A stretch of DNA of 64,000 nt, from NCBI GenBank assembly GCA_965365275.1, contig CBDUBA010000008.1, positions 15,746 to 79,745 of the forward strand, given 5' to 3'. The translations under genes were made by a program, and so were the position numbers. The DNA is from JAGTVG01 sp965365275 (GTDB taxonomy: Bacteria > Bacteroidota > Bacteroidia > Cytophagales > Cyclobacteriaceae). Below the pieces are notes generated by a model, which was given only the letters and a program-made list of their open reading frames with translations, did no database searches and was not told where the DNA came from. Shown here one piece after another: positions 40,796 to 50,426 of the stretch. Each line of letters starts with the position of its first letter. The stretch's first letter is position 1.

Positions 40796-40965
40796 AATTG
40801 AGAATGCTGCACTGAAAATCCGTATCCTGGGCTCATTCACCCTTATGAGCTATTTCAGAATTAATTACATCAAAAAGATTCTTTAGCAAATCAGGTTTGG
40901 TAAACCCAAAGGAGTTTAATACTTTTATGAGGTTTATATTCTCAGTATTTTTTAAATCTTTTCTT

Positions 40966-42288
40966 ATGAAATCCAACCGACGCACATTTTTATCGAATAC
41001 TTCCAAACTGGCGGTTGCCGGTGCCAGTGGAGTAGTCCCTGGATTATCCTTGGCCAAAAGCACAAATATTTCAGCGAATGATAAGATTATTGTAGGGCTG
41101 GTGGGTGCCAGGGGCATGGGTTTTGGAATATTAAACCATGCTTTGAACCAACCCGGGGTGGAATGTGGAGCCATCTGTGACATAGATGATGATGTACTTA
41201 ACAGGAGGATCCTGGAAGTTGAGGAAATACAAGGGAAAAAACCTGAAAGATATAAGGATTTCAGGAAATTTATGGAGAACAAAGATCTTGATGCTGTCAT
41301 TGTAGGCACACCAGACCATTGGCACTGTTTGATCACAGTCGCAGCATGTGAAGCGGGTAAAGACGTATATGTTGAAAAACCGATGGCCAATAGTATCGGT
41401 GAGTGCAATGTCATGGTGGAGGCAGCAAGAAAGTATAAGAGAATTGTTCAGGTCGGCCAGCAGCAGAGAAGCGGTAACAACTGGAAGGAAATAATGGAGC
41501 GTATCAAATCAGGAAAGATCGGGCAGTTGAGAAAAGTCCAGATATGGGCTAATTTTAATTATGGCGTTGGCCAGCCTGTTGTTCCTGACAGCCCTCCACC
41601 CGAAGGTGTCGATTTTGATATGTGGCTCGGTCCCGCTCCTGAACGAACTTTTAATCCTTCCAGATTTCATGGTTCATGGCGTATGTTCTGGGATTATGGT
41701 GGCGGATTAATGACAGACTGGGGCGTACATCTTATTGACATGGCGCTCTGGGCAAAGGATGTCACAGACTTTCCCATTGCTACCGTTTCAACAGGAGGCA
41801 ATTTCTCACACCCTGACTTTGCACATGAGACCTTCGACACCATGAGCGTAAGCTGGCAGATGAAAGATTATGCGATAAACTGGGAGCACACAGCAGGAAC
41901 TCAGAACGGACCTTATGGGAGATTATATGGCCTGGCATTTATAGGAAACGATGCGACGATCGTCGCAGATAGATCAGGGTATGAACTCTTCCCGGAGATG
42001 GAAGGTGGCGAGTATAAAGTTCCGGCCATTCCCAAGCAAGGGGGACGGGAAAATCATGAAGCGCATGTACAGAATTTCCTGGAATGCATTAAAACCCGGG
42101 AAGAGCCCCGTTGTAATGTGGAAACTGGCAGATCGGTTGCAGCCTATGCCCATGCAGCGAATATTGCGCTCAGAACAAATACCAGATTAGATTGGGATCC
42201 GGATAAAGGTAATTTCGGAAACAATGAGAAAGCCAATGAACTTATCACTCCGGGCTATAGAAATCCATGGAAATTACCGAAGATATAG
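40966..42288 (+). CDS. Tat-exported Gfo/Idh/MocA family oxidoreductase
   Basis: A 440-residue NAD(P)-dependent sugar or inositol-type dehydrogenase. The N-terminus MKSNRRTFLSNTSKLAVAGA is a twin-arginine leader, so the protein should fold with cofactor in the cytoplasm before export. The Rossmann domain starts IIVGLVGARGMGFGIL and carries the family motif DVYVEKPMANSIGECN. The C-terminal substrate domain contains WRMFWDYGGGLMTDWGVHLIDMA, typical of the exported Bacteroidota/Planctomycetota subgroup. The frame opens with a TTG at 40897, but the Tat leader fixes the start at the ATG at 40966. It is the first gene of a run with the TIM-barrel epimerase and nitrilase. Close relatives oxidise C3 of glycosides; the substrate here is unknown. 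Confidence 0.88.
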   Translation: MKSNRRTFLSNTSKLAVAGASGVVPGLSLAKSTNISANDKIIVGLVGARGMGFGILNHALNQPGVECGAICDIDDDVLNRRILEVEEIQGKKPERYKDFRKFMENKDLDAVIVGTPDHWHCLITVAACEAGKDVYVEKPMANSIGECNVMVEAARKYKRIVQVGQQQRSGNNWKEIMERIKSGKIGQLRKVQIWANFNYGVGQPVVPDSPPPEGVDFDMWLGPAPERTFNPSRFHGSWRMFWDYGGGLMTDWGVHLIDMALWAKDVTDFPIATVSTGGNFSHPDFAHETFDTMSVSWQMKDYAINWEHTAGTQNGPYGRLYGLAFIGNDATIVADRSGYELFPEMEGGEYKVPAIPKQGGRENHEAHVQNFLECIKTREEPRCNVETGRSVAAYAHAANIALRTNTRLDWDPDKGNFGNNEKANELITPGYRNPWKLPKI

Positions 42289-42409
42289 ATCAATAAGGTA
42301 AAATAAAATCTTTGGAAACCATTTTAAAAACCAATAAGAATACGCAGGGATCAAGCCAGTCAATAAAAATACATAGAGCATCAGGAAACAAAACTAATAT
42401 ATTGTAGCA

Positions 42410-43273
42410 ATGGATCAAAAGAGAAGAGATTTCATAAAAAAATCAGCCCTGGGAAGTGCTGTAATCGCTTTTGGAAGCAGCTCCATATTTTCGTGCAAAC
42501 CTACCGGGCAGATCAAGGAATTGGGATTGATAATGGGTGTTTTAAGAAATGAACTCAATTTGGATTTTAATGGAACCTTGAAGAAAGTAGCTGAAATCGG
42601 ATACAAATACCTGGAAATCGGGAATAATCCCAGAGGCTCACGGGAAGAATTCAAGGAGTTTTTAAAGGAGTTAGATCTCATACCAGTTGCTGGTGGCACT
42701 TCAATTGCCGAGATGATGGAGGAGGAGAAACTCAGGAAACTTTGTGAAGATGCAATATTCATGGGTAAAAAATATATGGTTTGTTATTGGCCCTGGCTGG
42801 ATGGCGGCCCCGGGAAAAACCTTGACGACTTTCTGAGGGCTACTGAAAGAATAAACAGGGCAGGTAAGATATGTAAGGAGATGGGCATTAATTTTGCATT
42901 TCACAACCACGATCAGGAATTTGTTCCGGTAGAAGGATACCAATGGGCCTATGAAGTCATTCTTGAAAACACCGATCCGTCAATAGTAGATATGGAACTT
43001 GACCTTTACTGGTCGGTTAAAGGGGGAGGAGATCCTGTTGCACTGTTTAAAAAATATCCTGGCCGGTTCAAGATATTTCATGTAAAAGATATGGACAATA
43101 CACCTGATAAGTTGTATACCTGTCCAGGATATGGAATAATAGATTTTGCCGAGATCTTTGCAAAAAGTGAAAAGGCAGGTGTAGAATATTATATCGTTGA
43201 GATCGACAGGCATCCCAAACCTTTTCAATGTGTGCAGGACAGCTATAATTATCTAATGAATCTAAGATTTTAA
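42410..43273 (+). CDS. Tat-exported sugar phosphate isomerase/epimerase-like TIM-barrel lipoprotein
   Basis: A 287-residue xylose isomerase-like TIM-barrel protein. The leader MDQKRRDFIKKSALGSAVIA is twin-arginine, and SSIFSC gives a possible lipobox at Cys29. Metal-binding residues of the AP_endonuc_2 fold are visible: YKYLEIGNNP, FAFHNHDQEF, VDMELDLYW, FHVKDMD and YIVEIDRHP. Such proteins are often encoded next to Gfo/Idh/MocA oxidoreductases and act as isomerases, epimerases or lyases on keto sugars. It follows the oxidoreductase after 121 bases and precedes the nitrilase by 36 bases. Confidence 0.86.
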   Translation: MDQKRRDFIKKSALGSAVIAFGSSSIFSCKPTGQIKELGLIMGVLRNELNLDFNGTLKKVAEIGYKYLEIGNNPRGSREEFKEFLKELDLIPVAGGTSIAEMMEEEKLRKLCEDAIFMGKKYMVCYWPWLDGGPGKNLDDFLRATERINRAGKICKEMGINFAFHNHDQEFVPVEGYQWAYEVILENTDPSIVDMELDLYWSVKGGGDPVALFKKYPGRFKIFHVKDMDNTPDKLYTCPGYGIIDFAEIFAKSEKAGVEYYIVEIDRHPKPFQCVQDSYNYLMNLRF

Positions 43274-43309
43274 ATATTGATCTTTTTTAAAGTATAATAG
43301 GATGTTGAT

Positions 43310-44236
43310 ATGTTGATTAAAATCGGGGTAGTTCAGGCAACACCTTCTCTATTTGATGTGGATACTACCCTTAAAACAGTGAAAAAATGGATAGAAGAAG
43401 CATCCCGCGAAAAATGCCAACTTATACTTTTCCCTGAAGCTTTTATCCCGGGTTATCCCAGGGGAATGGATTTTGGCACTGTAGTAGGCAAAAGGACTGA
43501 CCAAGGAAAGAAACAATGGCAGAATTACTGGGAGAACAGCATTGAGGTACCGGGAAAATTTACGGACAAGCTCGGGGAAATGGCCCGGAAACATCAAATG
43601 TATCTCGCTATTGGTGTTAGTGAACGGGATAAAACCAGTAAAACCCTGTATTGCACCCTGTTATATTTCAGCCCAAACGGTAAGCTTTTGGGAAAACACC
43701 GGAAAATAAAACCTACCGGTTCTGAAAGGATCATCTGGGGAGAGGGAGACGGATCGACACTTGTCACTGTAAATTCAAGAATTGGCAAAATTGGCGGGTT
43801 GATCTGCTGGGAGAACTATATGCCCCTGGCCAGGATGGCCATGTATCGTAAGGGCATTGAGATATACCTCGCCCCAACGGCGGATAACCGGGAATCCTGG
43901 CTTACGGCTCTAAAACATATAGCCGTGGAAGGGAGATGTTATGTTCTTGGAGCCAATCAATATGTTCGTAAAGACCACTACCCCGCTTCCCTTCAAGCTG
44001 AAATAATGGATGAGGAAGAAGTAATGAGTCCCGGGGGTAGTGTAATTATATCACCGAATGGAGAGGTACTTGCCGGCCCGTTATTAAATGGGGAAGGCCT
44101 CGTGACAGCAGACTATGATCCCGGACTAATTATAAGAAATAGAATGGACTTTGACGTGATCGGACATTACGCAAGGGATGATATTTTTTCGCTCGAAATC
44201 CGGGATATTCCGGATATTATAGAGGATACAACATAA
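43310..44236 (+). CDS. Nitrilase-family carbon-nitrogen hydrolase
   Basis: A 308-residue cytoplasmic enzyme with the complete nitrilase triad: E43 in ILFPEAFIPGYP, K132 in GKHRKIKPT and C166 in GGLICWENY. The residues around the Cys (CWEN) and the HRKxxPTxxER pattern match true nitrilases that convert nitriles to acids plus ammonia, more than amidases or N-carbamoylases. Features FIPGYPRG and PGGSVIISPNGEVLAGP also fit. It has no signal peptide, unlike its upstream neighbours. It is the last gene of the run and is followed by a terminator. The physiological nitrile is unknown. Confidence 0.9.
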   Translation: MLIKIGVVQATPSLFDVDTTLKTVKKWIEEASREKCQLILFPEAFIPGYPRGMDFGTVVGKRTDQGKKQWQNYWENSIEVPGKFTDKLGEMARKHQMYLAIGVSERDKTSKTLYCTLLYFSPNGKLLGKHRKIKPTGSERIIWGEGDGSTLVTVNSRIGKIGGLICWENYMPLARMAMYRKGIEIYLAPTADNRESWLTALKHIAVEGRCYVLGANQYVRKDHYPASLQAEIMDEEEVMSPGGSVIISPNGEVLAGPLLNGEGLVTADYDPGLIIRNRMDFDVIGHYARDDIFSLEIRDIPDIIEDTT

Positions 44237-44271
44237 TTTCAGCATATTTATCTGCGTTGAATTGTTGTATC

Positions 44272-44308
44272 ACAGATTAAAATCTGTATTATTTTTTATT
44301 TTTTTTAT
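44272..44308 (+). terminator. Rho-independent terminator after the nitrilase gene
   Basis: ACAGAT (44272-44277), loop TAAA, ATCTGT (44282-44287), followed by a long T-rich run to about 44307. The stem is short and AT-rich but the U-tract is strong. Confidence 0.65.
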
Positions 44309-44335
44309 ACATAACCAGCAAATTATTTTTACACT

Positions 44336-45052
44336 ATGAGGAAATTATATGTTTTAGTTCTAGCAGCTTTGATGATCATCGGCTGTACCACAGATGACCC
44401 GGACGTGACATCTTTTTCATATCCGAAAATGAAAGAAGCTACTCAGGGAGATATGTACGGAAATATAATGATCGTATGGGACCTTGTTGAGGGTGCTGAT
44501 GCGTATCGGATTTATCGTAAACACCCTGATTTGCCGGATCAGTGGGATGAAATTTCCGAGATTTCATACCATCTTGATTTTGATAACGGGTATAATCTTA
44601 CTGACCGCAAGATCGTACCGGGGGCTACCTATCAATATCGCCTGTCAAGTGTTTCCGATGAGCATGGCGAAAGTGAAATATCCCCGGTTTTTGAAGCATT
44701 TTCAGCATACCCTCCTGATAAACCGGTAATATCCAGTATAACTGTAGGACAGGATTGTATACAGCTGACATGGCTGGATGACAACCCAAAACTTAAAAAT
44801 GAATATTGGCCCAGGGATTATAACGTCTACATTGCCGAGATGAGTAAGCCTGATGAATTTGAAATGATAGGCACTACTGAAGAAAAAGAATTCTGTATCG
44901 ATCAATTAACAGCTGGTAAGAATTACCTGGTTAAAATAAGGATCGATGCCATGTATGAGATAGCTGATAAACTCCCTGACACAAATGCTACACTTCTATC
45001 TGCTACATTTGCCCGGGTATACAGCGAGGTGGATACGATATTTCAGCAGTAG
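44336..45052 (+). CDS. Lipoprotein with fibronectin type III-like repeats
   Basis: A 238-residue exported lipoprotein. The signal peptide MRKLYVLVLAALMIIGC ends in a lipobox with Cys17. Two fibronectin type III-like beta domains follow: about 45-125 (VWDLVEGADAYRIYRKHPD, GATYQYRLSSVSDEHGESE) and about 130-220 (DKPVISSITVGQDCIQLTW, LTAGKNYLVKIRIDA). There are no catalytic motifs; a surface binding or adhesion role is likely. The mature N-terminus TTDDPDVT is acidic, compatible with surface export signals of Bacteroidota lipoproteins, though this is weak. It stands alone between a terminator and a convergent gene. Confidence 0.78.
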   Translation: MRKLYVLVLAALMIIGCTTDDPDVTSFSYPKMKEATQGDMYGNIMIVWDLVEGADAYRIYRKHPDLPDQWDEISEISYHLDFDNGYNLTDRKIVPGATYQYRLSSVSDEHGESEISPVFEAFSAYPPDKPVISSITVGQDCIQLTWLDDNPKLKNEYWPRDYNVYIAEMSKPDEFEMIGTTEEKEFCIDQLTAGKNYLVKIRIDAMYEIADKLPDTNATLLSATFARVYSEVDTIFQQ

Positions 45053-45221
45053 CAAATATTAGTATTTATCTTACATAGAATTTCTTAATGAAAATTAATG
45101 CAATGGTGTCACAATATTTTCAGGTTTATCCATCTTCTGTTTTGAACAATAAAATGAAACGTACCAAGTAAGAATATCAAGACTGTTTGTAGTTTTATTT
45201 TCCCCATATTTCTAAGATAAT

Positions 45222-47459
45222 TTAATAAGGGTATACCTCGTCCTGTGCTACATATTGATGTTCCCCGGCTACATGGTTTGTGGGTCTGTTCCAGATCTTT
45301 TCCTGAGGTAAAAACCCGATGACCTTTCCATTCAATATACTGGGATCAGTATTCTCCATCCCTTTACGGGATACCTTTATATCAGCAAAATACATACCGG
45401 CTTCCTGTTTGAATCCCTTGTTGATCGTCCATACCCCAAAACTTAATACCAGTCTGTCCAATTGCAATCCTGAAAAGTCTCTCTCCTTCTTCAACCGGTC
45501 AAAATCATATTTTAGGTATATACTTACCCGGTTCCAATCTTCCGAGCCGTCATAAATATCGAAAAAGGAATAACCGGTAAATGCCGAATAATTGTAACTG
45601 CCGCCAATCGAACGGTGTATTTTGCCAATGGCATATATCTGATTTAACATCAGATGATTCTGATGGTATCCCTCAACCCACAGAAATCCACCATTCCAGC
45701 TATCCGGATTAAAACGTTTTTCATCGACCCTGTAATTAAACTCAATGCAAGGAATTTCCTGCTCCCTGACCCCAATCACCTGGGTAAGCTGGTTCAGGGT
45801 CTGGGGCAACCTGTCCTGCCCCGGTTTATCATAATTCCGTCGACGATTGAACATATATAACGCATTCCCCTGCCTTCCGGGGGCCTTACGCACTTCGCAT
45901 ATATTCGAAGGATCTGTTTCTTCAGTATACACATATTTTCGCATCCAGCCGGAAAGTCCTGTATCAAAATTTCCATTGATAAGTGATTCCGATGGCTCTA
46001 TTTCCCATTTATGATTAAACCATAAAGGGTCATTTTTAGCTTCATAATTTTTGAAAGAACCAGGATATTTAAATATCTCCTGTGTTACTGTTTTAAAACG
46101 TACCTCCGCTTTATCCTTGGAAACATCCACAATGCATATTCCTTGTCCTGGTCCGCCATAAAGGTCTTCCTCCCCGAAAGCCCTTGGCCTGTACCCTGCT
46201 GGCGGAAGGTTAATAAAGTTGATGGACTGATACGTGACAGCTGTATTAAGGGATGATTTGATTGGGATATGGACATGTCCGCTGAAAACATACCGTACGT
46301 TCCCATGTTTTGATAGAATATCAAACATGAGACGGTTGATGTGTATCGCATTGACATAACTCACTAGTGGATTGATGCCAATTGGATGCATGGGGACATG
46401 CTGGAGGAAAAATATAGGTCTGGTTTTATTCATTTCCAGATCGCGCTCCAGCCAGTCGAAATAATGCGGGTGTGTCTCCCAGAAATTCCTCCTCAATGGA
46501 TCGGGCCAGACTATAAAATGCCATTGCCCCAGGTCAAAACTGTAAGCCAGTTTTTCCAGGCCGTTAATATTTTTCTGTGCAGCAAAGTAATTTTCAAAAG
46601 CCTTCATGTTGTAACCCGGTGTAAACTCTGACCTGTAACGGGTTTCATGGTTGCCGATCTCAAGCAAAATTGGATTCTCAAGCTTATCATAAAACCTGAT
46701 CATTCGATCGAAGTTTTCTTTTTCGCCCTGGTGGTCGGTAAAATCTCCTAGAATCAGAGTGAAAACAGATTTGGGAGAAAGTGTATTGGCTGTAGAAATA
46801 CTTTCTTCTATAAAAGCATTATGGATCTTTATCCTGGTTTTGCTCCCGTTCCCTTCATACTCCGGATCCCCTCCCTGGGGATCAGCCATGATAACAAATC
46901 TGAAATCATCTTCAACAGAAGGAATGCCTAGTTTCTCAGGATTAATTACCCCGATTTCATTATGAAACATCAGGTTTGCCCGTACGATACATGTCTCATG
47001 ATCCTCCTCGAATTGGTTAGTAGCCATTAACTCCCCTAGGCTAAGGGAAGTGGTTTTTCTATTCGTTTTAATGATCAGCTCAGAAGATTCGGACACACGG
47101 TCCATCCATACTGAGATAATGTGTTTATCACCTTTTACAGCTGAAAAATCAAATTTATACTTTTCAACATCGATGATATTCAGACCCATGTTAAAATATG
47201 CCCTGCATCGAACAAAATCTGATTTCTTTGCCCTGAGAAATCCTTTGATCCGTTCCTCCAGGTTTTCAGAGTTTCCTGCGAACTCAATTCGAATTACAAT
47301 ATATCCTTCATCATTTCGTGCATCATTGAGGTTTCCGGGTTCAGGATATGTATATTCCAACTCCGAATTTTGTACATTTCGGGATCGAAAAAGTCCGGGT
47401 GTTAAAATAGAGCTGGAGATTCCCTGCCCAAATTTTTTTACAAAAAGTCGCCGCCTCAT
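45222..47459 (-). CDS. Tat-exported calcineurin-like metallophosphoesterase with C-terminal beta domain
   Basis: A 745-residue protein. The N-terminus MRRRLFVKKFGQGISSSIL resembles a twin-arginine leader. An N-terminal beta-rich region (about 30-180) is followed by the calcineurin-like phosphoesterase core: VIMADPQGGDPE, LILGDFTDHQGE, EIGNHETRYRS, HVPMHPIG and FSGHVHIPIKSS, which supply most dinuclear-metal ligands. In the first motif the usual D-x-H is D-x-Q. The last about 250 residues (SLINGNFDTGLSGWMRKYV and following) look like a carbohydrate-binding-type jelly roll. A secreted phosphatase or phosphodiesterase is likely; the substrate is unknown. It is divergent from the GH9 gene. Confidence 0.85.
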   Translation of the reverse strand: MRRRLFVKKFGQGISSSILTPGLFRSRNVQNSELEYTYPEPGNLNDARNDEGYIVIRIEFAGNSENLEERIKGFLRAKKSDFVRCRAYFNMGLNIIDVEKYKFDFSAVKGDKHIISVWMDRVSESSELIIKTNRKTTSLSLGELMATNQFEEDHETCIVRANLMFHNEIGVINPEKLGIPSVEDDFRFVIMADPQGGDPEYEGNGSKTRIKIHNAFIEESISTANTLSPKSVFTLILGDFTDHQGEKENFDRMIRFYDKLENPILLEIGNHETRYRSEFTPGYNMKAFENYFAAQKNINGLEKLAYSFDLGQWHFIVWPDPLRRNFWETHPHYFDWLERDLEMNKTRPIFFLQHVPMHPIGINPLVSYVNAIHINRLMFDILSKHGNVRYVFSGHVHIPIKSSLNTAVTYQSINFINLPPAGYRPRAFGEEDLYGGPGQGICIVDVSKDKAEVRFKTVTQEIFKYPGSFKNYEAKNDPLWFNHKWEIEPSESLINGNFDTGLSGWMRKYVYTEETDPSNICEVRKAPGRQGNALYMFNRRRNYDKPGQDRLPQTLNQLTQVIGVREQEIPCIEFNYRVDEKRFNPDSWNGGFLWVEGYHQNHLMLNQIYAIGKIHRSIGGSYNYSAFTGYSFFDIYDGSEDWNRVSIYLKYDFDRLKKERDFSGLQLDRLVLSFGVWTINKGFKQEAGMYFADIKVSRKGMENTDPSILNGKVIGFLPQEKIWNRPTNHVAGEHQYVAQDEVYPY

Positions 47460-47650
47460 CTAAAAATATTTATAATGTCCGATATTAAATTAAATAAAAT
47501 TCCAGTATAATCAGAACAGGGATAACATTAACAGTTGGAATAGTCTTCAGGTTTATTCTGAACCAAAGAGTTATTTAAGTGACTAAATTGACCTGTAGAT
47601 TTATAATTATATGTTTCAATAATCCATTTTCAGAGCCAATTAAGTAAATT

Positions 47651-47658
47651 TAGCTTTG
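47651..47658 (+). promoter_or_regulatory. Candidate -7 box (TAGCTTTG) for the GH9 gene
   Basis: An exact TAnnTTTG match 29 bases before the ATG at 47688, an ideal distance. The -33 region is TTTT rather than TTTG. Confidence 0.5.
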
Positions 47659-47687
47659 TATTATTTTTTACATAAAGCAGAATCAAA

Positions 47688-49478
47688 ATGAAAATAATTT
47701 TTAGTGCTACCCTTATAGGCATCTTCATTCTTATAGATTTTGGAAATGAATGCCTATCCCAGACAAATCATATCCGAATTAATCAATGCGGGTATCTCAC
47801 CTCCGATCAAAAAGTGGCGACTGCCTTCTCAGAGAAAAAGTTGAAAGGCAGGTTTATGGTCATTAATGAAAAGGGTGAGGAAGTCTTAAAAGGCAGTATT
47901 GAAAAAGCAACTCCACTTTTTTGGGGGAAATTCTATCATTATTACCTTGATTTTTCAGATCTGAACAAGGAAGGTAATTATTTTCTAAAACTGGCCGACG
48001 GCACAAAATCAACTGTATTTAATATCGGCCCTGAAGCTTTTAAAGGCTATACTGAAGATCTTATGGAGTTTATGAGGCAACAAAGATGCGGATATAATCC
48101 ATTTTATGACATCGTTTGTCATCAGCAAGATGGAAGAATATTCTACGGACATAAACCCGACTCCACCTATATTAACACTTCAGGGGGATGGCATGATGCC
48201 GGTGACCAACTGAAGTATCTTATTACCGGAAGTTTTGCAACGGCATTTATGATCCTGAGCTATGAATTGGAACCTGACAAATTCGCAGATACTCATGATG
48301 ATCTGGGAAGAGCTTTCCCTAATGGCATACCTGATATTCTTGATGAAGCGAAATGGGGGCTGGACTGGATACATAATCTCCATCCTGAGCCAGATGTTTT
48401 GATACATCAGATTGCTGACGACCGTGATCACAGGGGATGGAAGCGACCTGATAATGATGAATCTGATTACGGATGGGGTGGGAACAGTTACCGTGCAGCA
48501 TATGTCGCAAATGGAAAGCCACAGGGTTTGAACAAATACATGAGTGAATCAACGGGATTAGCCAATATTGCCGGAAGATCCGCTGCAGCTATGGCCCTGG
48601 GTTATAAGGTTTGGATGAAAATCGATTCTGCTTATGCATTAAAATGCCTGAAAGCAGCTGTTGAGCTTTACAAGATGGGCAAGGAAAATGAAGGATATCA
48701 GCAGGGTAATTCCTATGGGGCACCCTATAGATATAATGAAGATACCTGGACAGATGATATGGAGTGGGCCGCTGCTGAACTTTATGATATCTTACGGGAA
48801 CAGTACTACCTGGACGACGCAATTCACTATGCACGCCTTACCGGTACTAAGGGATGGATGGATATGGATTCCGCGGCACACTATCAGAAATATCCTTTTA
48901 TCAATATCGGACATTTTGCCCTCCACAGGGTAGCTGATGAATCAGTTCAAAAGGAAGTGGCTGAATATTACAGGTCCGGAATAGAAAAAAATATTATTCG
49001 GGCTGGAAAAACGCCATTTAAGGTCGGTGTTCCTTTCATATGGTGCAGCAATAACCTAGTCACGGCCTTAGCTTCCCAAATTATACTCTATGAAGAGATG
49101 ACTGGTGATATGTCATATCATGGCTTCCTGCTCGCACAGAGGGACTGGCTCTTTGGAAACAATCCATGGGGAACATCTATGTTCATGAATATCCCGAGAG
49201 ATGGTGAATATCCACAGGATGTTCATACCAGCACCTGGGCCTTAACTGGTATTGAAGTGCCCGGTGGTTTAATTGATGGACCGGTATATTACTCCATATT
49301 CAAAAACCTGTCAGGATTGGAACTTCTTCAGAAGGATGAATTTGCAGAGTTCCAGAATGATATAGTGGTTTACCATGATGACATAGGGGATTACTCTACG
49401 AATGAACCTACCATGGATGGTACTGCCGGTGCTGCTCTAATAATGGCTTACTTTGGGACTCCAGTGGAAAAGAAATAA
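47688..49478 (+). CDS. Secreted glycoside hydrolase family 9 protein (endoglucanase type)
   Basis: A 596-residue exported glycosidase. A Sec signal peptide (about 1-25, ending ECLSQ) precedes an N-terminal Ig-like domain of the CelD type (IRINQCGYLTSDQKVA, about 30-115), then the (alpha/alpha)6 GH9 barrel. Catalytic residues are visible: GGWHDAGDQLKY (nucleophile-activating aspartates, about 166-177), DVHTST near the substrate, and NEPTMDGTAGAALIM with the acid Glu at about 572. GH9 enzymes cut beta-1,4-glucans, with some acting as exo-beta-glucosidases or glucosaminidases. No SusC/SusD pair is nearby, so it is not in a classical polysaccharide utilisation locus. Confidence 0.93.
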   Translation: MKIIFSATLIGIFILIDFGNECLSQTNHIRINQCGYLTSDQKVATAFSEKKLKGRFMVINEKGEEVLKGSIEKATPLFWGKFYHYYLDFSDLNKEGNYFLKLADGTKSTVFNIGPEAFKGYTEDLMEFMRQQRCGYNPFYDIVCHQQDGRIFYGHKPDSTYINTSGGWHDAGDQLKYLITGSFATAFMILSYELEPDKFADTHDDLGRAFPNGIPDILDEAKWGLDWIHNLHPEPDVLIHQIADDRDHRGWKRPDNDESDYGWGGNSYRAAYVANGKPQGLNKYMSESTGLANIAGRSAAAMALGYKVWMKIDSAYALKCLKAAVELYKMGKENEGYQQGNSYGAPYRYNEDTWTDDMEWAAAELYDILREQYYLDDAIHYARLTGTKGWMDMDSAAHYQKYPFINIGHFALHRVADESVQKEVAEYYRSGIEKNIIRAGKTPFKVGVPFIWCSNNLVTALASQIILYEEMTGDMSYHGFLLAQRDWLFGNNPWGTSMFMNIPRDGEYPQDVHTSTWALTGIEVPGGLIDGPVYYSIFKNLSGLELLQKDEFAEFQNDIVVYHDDIGDYSTNEPTMDGTAGAALIMAYFGTPVEKK

Positions 49479-49546
49479 ATTGACTGGATATCTACATCGC
49501 AATATCGTATCTTTAATAAGATAAATTTACATAAACTAACCCCATT

Positions 49547-50335
49547 ATGAAAAGACGAAATTTTTTAACTACTGCCGGGCTTTCTGCCTTCTTGCCTTTC
49601 AGCACTTACGCTAAGTCAGCAAAAAAAGCCGAAGAACAGCAATATGTCGAATTGATCAAGTACCAACTCCCACTTGGGAATAATAAAAACCTGGTTGAAC
49701 AATTTTACAAAGATGTTGCCATACCTGCTTTGAATGATATGGGAATTGGGCCGATAGGTGTATTCGGAATAAAATATGGTATGAATAAGCCAACATTATA
49801 CGTTATGATCCAACATAAAGATCTGGAATCTTTTGCCAGCCTCTCAGATAAACTTATGGATAATTCTGCCTTCTGGAACGAGGGGGCTTCCTTCCTTAAT
49901 ACAGAATTATCGGATCCGAAATATATACGTATTGAAAAGATCCTATATAAAAACTTTAAATACCTGCCTGTTATTGAGGTCCCGAAGCAAAAAATGGATA
50001 ACGCTGGAAGAATTTATGAGATGCGAATTTATGAGAGCCATAGTCTGAAAGCAGCCAAAAAGAAAATTGAAATGTTCAATGAAGGCGGTGAAATCGAGAT
50101 CTTTAAAAAAACAGGGCTGAATCCAGTATTTTTTGGTGAAACCATAGCTGGTCCAATGATGCCCAATTTAACCTATATGCTTGTTTTTGACGACATGGCG
50201 GACAGGGATAAGAATTGGAAAGTATTTGTTAACTCTCCAGAATGGAAGGAACTCAGTGGGGATATGCAATACAAGGATACCGTTTCCAATATTTCAGATA
50301 TTATCCTTTCACCTGCCTCCTGTTCACAGATTTAG
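49547..50335 (+). CDS. Tat-exported NIPSNAP family protein
   Basis: A 262-residue protein starting with a twin-arginine leader, MKRRNFLTTAGLSAFLPFSTYAK. The mature part has two dimeric alpha-beta barrel (ferredoxin-like) halves; the second is a clear NIPSNAP domain (RIYEMRIYESHSLKAAKKKI, about 150-169, then YMLVFDDMADRDKNWKVF). The first half (YVELIKYQLPLGNNKNLVEQ) looks like a diverged copy. NIPSNAP function in bacteria is unknown; Tat-exported versions are common near sugar oxidoreductases. It lies between the GH9 gene and the aldo/keto reductase on the same strand. A palindrome TATCTT-TAAT-AAGATA (49508-49523) lies upstream. Confidence 0.85.
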   Translation: MKRRNFLTTAGLSAFLPFSTYAKSAKKAEEQQYVELIKYQLPLGNNKNLVEQFYKDVAIPALNDMGIGPIGVFGIKYGMNKPTLYVMIQHKDLESFASLSDKLMDNSAFWNEGASFLNTELSDPKYIRIEKILYKNFKYLPVIEVPKQKMDNAGRIYEMRIYESHSLKAAKKKIEMFNEGGEIEIFKKTGLNPVFFGETIAGPMMPNLTYMLVFDDMADRDKNWKVFVNSPEWKELSGDMQYKDTVSNISDIILSPASCSQI

Positions 50336-50426
50336 GGAAACATTATTCCAGATCTGCAAGTTATTGGTTATATTAACAGATTAAAATAGTTTGTTATTTG
50401 TCCATAAACCATAATATACTGTGATT

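Noticed and set aside
40896..40965. N-terminal extension of the Gfo/Idh/MocA protein from the upstream TTG
   Set aside because: It would place 23 hydrophobic and basic residues ahead of a clear twin-arginine leader, which must be N-terminal.
47050..47463. A 137-codon open frame antisense to the metallophosphoesterase N-terminus
   Set aside because: No recognisable domain or signal; the opposite strand encodes a full-length protein with clear motifs.
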